Below the pieces are notes generated by a model that saw only the letters and a program-made list of their open reading frames with translations, was not told the DNA's origin and did no database searches. Shown here in pieces: positions 59,020 to 64,000 of a stretch of 64,000 nt of DNA (its first letter is position 1; every line of letters starts with the position of its first letter). The DNA is from Tubiluchus corallicola (Eukaryota > Priapulida > Priapulimorpha > Priapulimorphida > Tubiluchidae). The position numbers and the translations under genes were made by a program. The stretch is taken from assembly GCA_030141605.1 (NCBI GenBank), contig JAQGDQ010000076.1:434001-498000 (forward strand), written 5' to 3'.

Positions 59020-60585
59020 TTGTCAACTAAATGTATTTGTTCTCATTCAAAACCTTTTTGGTCGCAACACTTGAGCAACTTATCTAATGAGCTACGACAG
59101 CTGAGGAAGAATTACCTGAGATGCTCGAATTACACAAATAAATGGGCATACGAACAAGCAAAAAGTGTGTTTGAAGAGGAGCTGCAGAAAATTGCTGATA
59201 AGTGGTTTTATGAAAAATATAGAAATGCTACAAAAAGATCTTTTGTCCGAACCCCCCCCCAGATATCTGCATGCTAGAGCTAAATGTTTATACTGAAAAA
59301 GAGGATATTTGTGATGTTTTGTATAGAAGTTTTTTAAGTGGCGACCATGTCTTTAATGCAGATTTTGATGAAAGACGGAAACAACCAGCCATACATAATT
59401 TATTGGATGTTTTTAATAATGCTAGTAGTGTTGTAAATGATAATTTTTTGAATTGTGATTTTATGATGTGCACCTGGTAAAACAGAAGTTATTCCTTTTT
59501 CTATGGATAATTTGACAGGTAAATTAAATATTGGAAATGTTGACATAAATGACGTTAAAGATGGTAAAATTTTGGGAGTTACCATGATAACTCATTAACA
59601 TGTAGTAAACACTTTAATAATGTTAGAAAGAAGGCTTGGAACAGGTGGATGACAATTCGACGTAAATGTTATTTGTATAAAGGTTTTAGTTTGATGACAG
59701 TAATTGCATTGTTTAAGGCACTGGTATCACCTATTATTTTATATGGTGCGACTGCTTGAATGGCTCGTAAACATGAGTTCTTTGACGACCTAATTTATGA
59801 CGTCAGGAAAACTGCGACAGGTTGTCGCTTTCACCCATCCCGTGACAAGTTGGAGTTAATATGTGGATTACTGCCTTTAGAGATTAAGTGGAAATGCTTA
59901 ACAACAAAATTTATCTTGAAAACTTTGCCATTGCCGAACAGTGATCTAGTAAAATTAAATTTGTTTCGACTAAATAACAGTCCAATAACTCTAAGCAGAC
60001 ACTTTTTACATTTGGCTTTATTGGTGACTAATGAATTTTTAAGAATGATTAAAGATTTTACTGCCCGAAATTGAGATTTACGAGAAATCCCCCAAGCAGT
60101 CATTAAATATAATAAAAGTGATATTGATAATTATATATTAGCAATATGGAAATCTAAGTGTCTCAACAGATATCTTTATGGTGCATCTCCAGTTTATCCA
60201 TATTCTTTAAGTACAGCTCCCTTGCATATTCCAGTACAGAGAGGTAATAGAAAACTTGAGGTTTTAGCCTGCACATTTCTAACAGGTCAAGGCAATTTTA
60301 ATGATTTTCTATTCAGTGTTGGTTATGCAGACAATAATATGTGCCAGTGTTTAGACGGGAGGCAACCCCCACATCTTCTGTTGTTTAATTGTAAATTCGC
60401 AAGTCGCCTTAAACGTGAAAACTTTGTAAGCGTTTTACAGCACCAAGATGTCAGTTATATGTTAACTTGTCGTGCTAATCTGATTTTAATTAACTTTGCT
60501 AATATTTTGTTAGATAGTTTTATTTTGTCACCAACCAAACGGGATTAATTAATTTTAGAAAATCGTTATCAATGTCAGTTAGGAA

Positions 60586-60651
<66 letters not shown>
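59020..60651 (+). mobile_element. Non-LTR retrotransposon (LINE), internally deleted, with (TAA)n tail
   Basis: Plus strand, in order: the linker after the endonuclease (SKPFWSQHLSNLSNELRQLR, then a coiled stretch AYEQAKSVFEEELQ), a post-RT segment (KTEVIPFS, DGKILGVTM), a thumb and C-terminal segment (WMTIRRKCYLY, ALFKALVSPIILYGATAW) and a long C-terminal region (LSRHFLHLALL, HIPVQRGNRKLEVL) ending at 60,548. The reverse transcriptase palm with its YADD box is missing between about 59,480 and 59,500, and frameshifts and stops break the rest. It ends in (TAA)n, the microsatellite tail usual for several LINE clades, which marks the insertion's 3' end. Confidence 0.85.
60588..60651. repeat. (TAA)n microsatellite, LINE 3' tail
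   Basis: About 21 units of TAA immediately after the LINE C-terminal frame. Confidence 0.95.
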
Positions 60652-60652
<1 letters not shown>

Positions 60653-63600
60653 TAATGCTAGCGTAGCTATTGTAAGTTGTTAAATATGAAATGTAAATGC
60701 TGTTAACTGTTATAGCCCTGCAAATAGAGGGCGCATGCATATATGTATGTATTTATATGCTCAAAATAAAAAATTATAATAATAATTACACATTTTCAAT
60801 TGACGAACAATCTAGAATCGATTTTTGTATTTTGTTTCGTTTCGTTTCTTTTTATTTTATTTTTTTTATCGAACATTACACAAAATATGCGTTTGCCGCC
60901 GTAATTAAAGGACGCTTAATACAAAAAGTAAAATACGCCAAGTAGGAGATGTTTATTAAATTCAGTAACTGACAATTAAATTTTAATGAAGCGCAGTTTT
61001 TGTACATTTTTAACTATAGTTCTCAGCAACGCATACTTTTGTTAAACATAATACACCCTTAGTTTAACGACTCGAACTCACAGATCATTATACCAAGTTA
61101 CTGACTTGCACTGATTTTATACTCGAGTTAATCCTGGCAATTTCGAAATTTTGCGATCGTTGAACAATTTAGCAGTGGTAATTTTTCCTTCTAACTGTCT
61201 CCTTTTGACCTTCTAACTTCCAATCTCCATTCATGTCTTGTTGCTGACAACATTTCAATTTTCTATTAATTTTCGGCGATTTAATTAAGACAAGCTGTCT
61301 TAGGTGTTTCAGAGAGAAAATATTTTTTAAACCGGATCTTATATTTATGTACACATCAACAAGTTGATGTAAAAACATTTATTTTTTGAATAAACGCTCC
61401 CAAGGGCACAGTTCAAAGGAGAACAAACGTGTAAAGGAATATCTTGTCTTTTCATTTATCGTGCGTTTTTGCTCTGTTAACGTACCCGTTATATGCCCTG
61501 GTCATGCTCTGTTTAAAACAAAGCATAGAAACTTACAGTTTGAAGTTGCGACTGTGTTACATTCTGTTTCCTTGGTAACAAGATTTCGAAGAAATCGGCT
61601 AATTTATAATTTAGCTAAGCATCAAGCTTTGCAAAGTATCAGTTTCTGAAGACGCATTCTTTCAAAGGGAAATTTAATCTAGCTTTTGAGATTAGAGAGC
61701 AGGTTCTTATGCTCATAGTCCATGTAGCATTACGCAAGCGTAAATGTAAGTATCTCAGACGTAACTTCTATGCACATTTTTCAGTAGCTGCACACCATGA
61801 TAAAAAGTACAATTAATTGTACAACACAGCAAAGTATGGTACCGTACAACACATAAGAGCAGCATAGAAACATAACAGCACATCATAGCGTGGAAACATC
61901 TTACGATGGCATAGATAGGCGACATAGTTAGAGCATAATTGACACAGCTCGTATTGAAAAAGCAGACAGAACACGACATAGGCCTGGACTATAGTGCAAA
62001 TCGAGTAAGAGTACAGAACAACACAACATAGGAGAAGACGGAAATTCACAACACATGTAAGGAAAAAACTGCACAGTTAACGCGTGGTCAAGACCACGAG
62101 ACAATGCACCACAGTATAATGCAGCATTCCTCTGCACAGTACAGGAGAGGACACTAGGACAATACAAAAAGTAAAACTTTATTATAACGCATCGCAACAT
62201 TTGATAGCAATAAATTTAAAAAAAGGCTTTCTTTTGTCTAACTACACATGTATTCTAATCACGATACAGTTTAAATTTGTTTAATACTAACTCATAGACT
62301 GCGCACAGCCTGCCAACTGCAACACATTGACAGCAACGAGTAACCAACCTTTGGGATTTACATCAGGTACACAGCTCGTCAGCTTTTAATGATAATTAGA
62401 AAATATTATAAAACACAAGTTTTTAAACGTTTAACAATCGTCGCATTTGGTGTCTCTCCTCTTTCGTCCCGTTGTTTTAGCAATCTTTCCAATACATTTC
62501 TTGCAATTCATTCTATAGGTTAGCTCAAGACTATCAATCCGGCGGCTCACGTGTTTATTTAGTTACGTATATCCGGATGCAAGTTGAGGGTGCGAGCTGA
62601 ATTATTTTGAAATTAAAGTCCGCTTAATCAATTACGTTAGCGGTATATGTACATACATATGAGCTGTGCATTTAGCTAATTAGCTAAATAAACTAGGTTT
62701 TTGTCTGGTTAAGTTTAAAGTTTACAGCGCCACTTCGTCTAGTGCTACATAGTTACATCAACAAACCTTGCACGTACACTAATCGCTAAACAATGATCAT
62801 TGATGCTGCGGTTCCACTAGAAATGTGACAGCCATTGTCAGGCGGGGTCATTTGTCATAACCCCTGCGCCCCCGCGTGCCAGGACCTTGATCTGTTAGGG
62901 TCGTATCCTTGCTGCTGACTTTTCCTTGACTAAATGGAAAGAAAATGTATAAACAATTTGAGTATATAAGACAAATTATGAATGAACGTAGCTACTACGA
63001 AGAATTTGCGCATCGTGAAAGGTCAGAAAGCAAAAATTAACATAATTGTTACTGGCATATATAGACTAAACGATATCTTCAGTGTTACTAAAAGTTGAAC
63101 GAAAAATCGAAAGAAGTTAACGACATTTCTGCTCAAACTAACGTATCCCGAAAAAACGTTAAAAGCTTAGTGGAATTTGAAAAATCTTACTGATTTCTGC
63201 AAAAATTGTGTTCTTCATTTCAGGTAAGGCACTTTACATTCATTAATTAAACATAATTGTTTTAATTAAAATTAAGAATTTAATAGCAAAGCTTTTGATT
63301 GTGTTGTGTCACTCATAACTGACGTTTAGTATAACACTTTTTGTTTCAGAAAGTGTGTTGCCCATGAACAATTTTCCTAATTGTAACATTCGTCCAAAAA
63401 TTGTGCTAGGGATATTGAAAGTTTACAGTTAAGATTCCAAATTAATTTTAATATATTTATGGCAAATTGTGGTGAGACAGGGGCTGTTTGTTAACTGCCG
63501 GACACCAGCTCCGGCATTTAACCTTCTTCTTTTTTGACTGGCTGGTGGTCATTTCGAATCGAGCGGATAGTCAAATTTGTGAATATATTTGTAAAAACTG

Positions 63601-64000
63601 CACGACAAGTTCTATTCCAAAAAGTGAAAGGAAATGAATTTAATGACGGACGTCTTATAATATCTCACCTAAATTTAAATACGCACAGCCGGATAAATGT
63701 TTAAACTTCAATTAACTGTGCACATTCGTATACACTTAACCTTTAAATACCCGTGTAACTTTGGTAAAATAACACGTTCAGATAACAATGGTTTACTATA
63801 TTGTCAATTTAGTTGTTTCTAAACTACTCATGTCAAATTATTTTTAGGTTGACAACAACAGCGCTATCTACATAGCGTCGCTAGGGAGAACTAAACACCA
63901 AAGAAGATGAAATTTGTGATACTATCGGTAATGCCTTTTCTTTACTAAATAACATGAATAATATGATTAGCGTAATTTTCCTAGTACATGTAATGTGATG
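60652..64000. other. Intergenic, no gene recognised
   Basis: AT-rich. 61,800-62,160 is a degenerate ACAGCAC/ACAACAC/CATAGC simple-sequence block that creates long Cys/Leu-rich minus-strand frames. 62,835-62,890 is GC-rich (CCCCTGCGCCCCCGCGTGCC). 63,490-63,520 holds a small perfect hairpin (TGCCGGA loop TCCGGCA). None can be assigned a function. Confidence 0.45.
61800..62160. repeat. Degenerate ACAGCACA-type simple sequence
   Basis: Words such as acaacacag, catagcg and acagcac recur irregularly. The composition explains the three overlapping minus-strand frames, which are rejected as genes. Confidence 0.5.

Noticed and set aside
61755-62200. Three overlapping Cys/Leu-rich minus frames
   Set aside because: Composition effect of ACAGCAC-type low-complexity DNA.
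63500-63520. TGCCGGA/TCCGGCA hairpin as a terminator or small RNA
   Set aside because: Seven-base stem without T run or neighbouring transcript signal.

Overview
This is a window of an AT-rich, intron-rich animal nuclear genome, probably an invertebrate. The evidence is short exons bounded by GT/AG splice sites with matching phases, AATAAA polyadenylation signals, non-LTR retrotransposon debris, long ATC, TG and TAA microsatellites, and animal gene families (enolase-phosphatase E1, a cadherin-like receptor, a ZP-domain protein). I cannot fix the phylum. There is no sign of bacterial operons, CRISPR or phage. Most long open frames in the window are chance frames. The genes below were found by joining short exons whose splice phases agree.

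Layout. 1-1,360 (+): last exon of enolase-phosphatase E1 (ENOPH1) preceded by intron. 2,599-4,815 (+): an intact single-exon gene for a 738-residue cadherin-like type I membrane protein with a very short cytoplasmic tail. 5,300-9,760: two diverged copies of a segment; the right copy carries the true last exon of the ZP gene and the left copy a diverged duplicate of it. 9,565-22,385 (-): a ZP-domain transmembrane protein of at least 12 exons (signal peptide, Gly-rich region, ZP-N, Gly/His-rich insert, Ser/Thr linker, ZP-C, furin-like RRKR site, transmembrane helix). One ZP-C exon is missing from the clean model, and a damaged-looking candidate lies at 14.6 kb. 22.4-31.3 kb: no convincing gene, mostly microsatellites and degenerate repeats. 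31,324-38,534 (-): at least five exons, all joined in phase 2, of an unrecognised acidic Ser/Thr/Pro-rich protein containing an internal or N-terminal MGNLFCC motif. 38,974-43,500: a nearly perfect 2.26-kb direct tandem duplication. 45.5-46.75 kb (-): decayed reverse transcriptase of a LINE. 55,895-57,226 (-): a compact three-exon model for an unrecognised protein of about 100 residues. 59.0-60.65 kb (+): internally deleted LINE ending in a (TAA)n tail. 60.7-64.0 kb: no gene seen.

How the genes relate: nothing suggests a shared pathway. The cadherin-like and ZP proteins are both surface or secreted proteins, and ENOPH1 is a methionine-salvage enzyme. The items most worth pursuing are the duplicated, transmembrane-less copy of the ZP terminal exon, the apparently broken ZP-C exon, the intronless degenerate cadherin, the two unrecognised multi-exon genes and the young tandem duplication. 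All exon models are hand-built from splice sites and phases. Transcript data would settle them.
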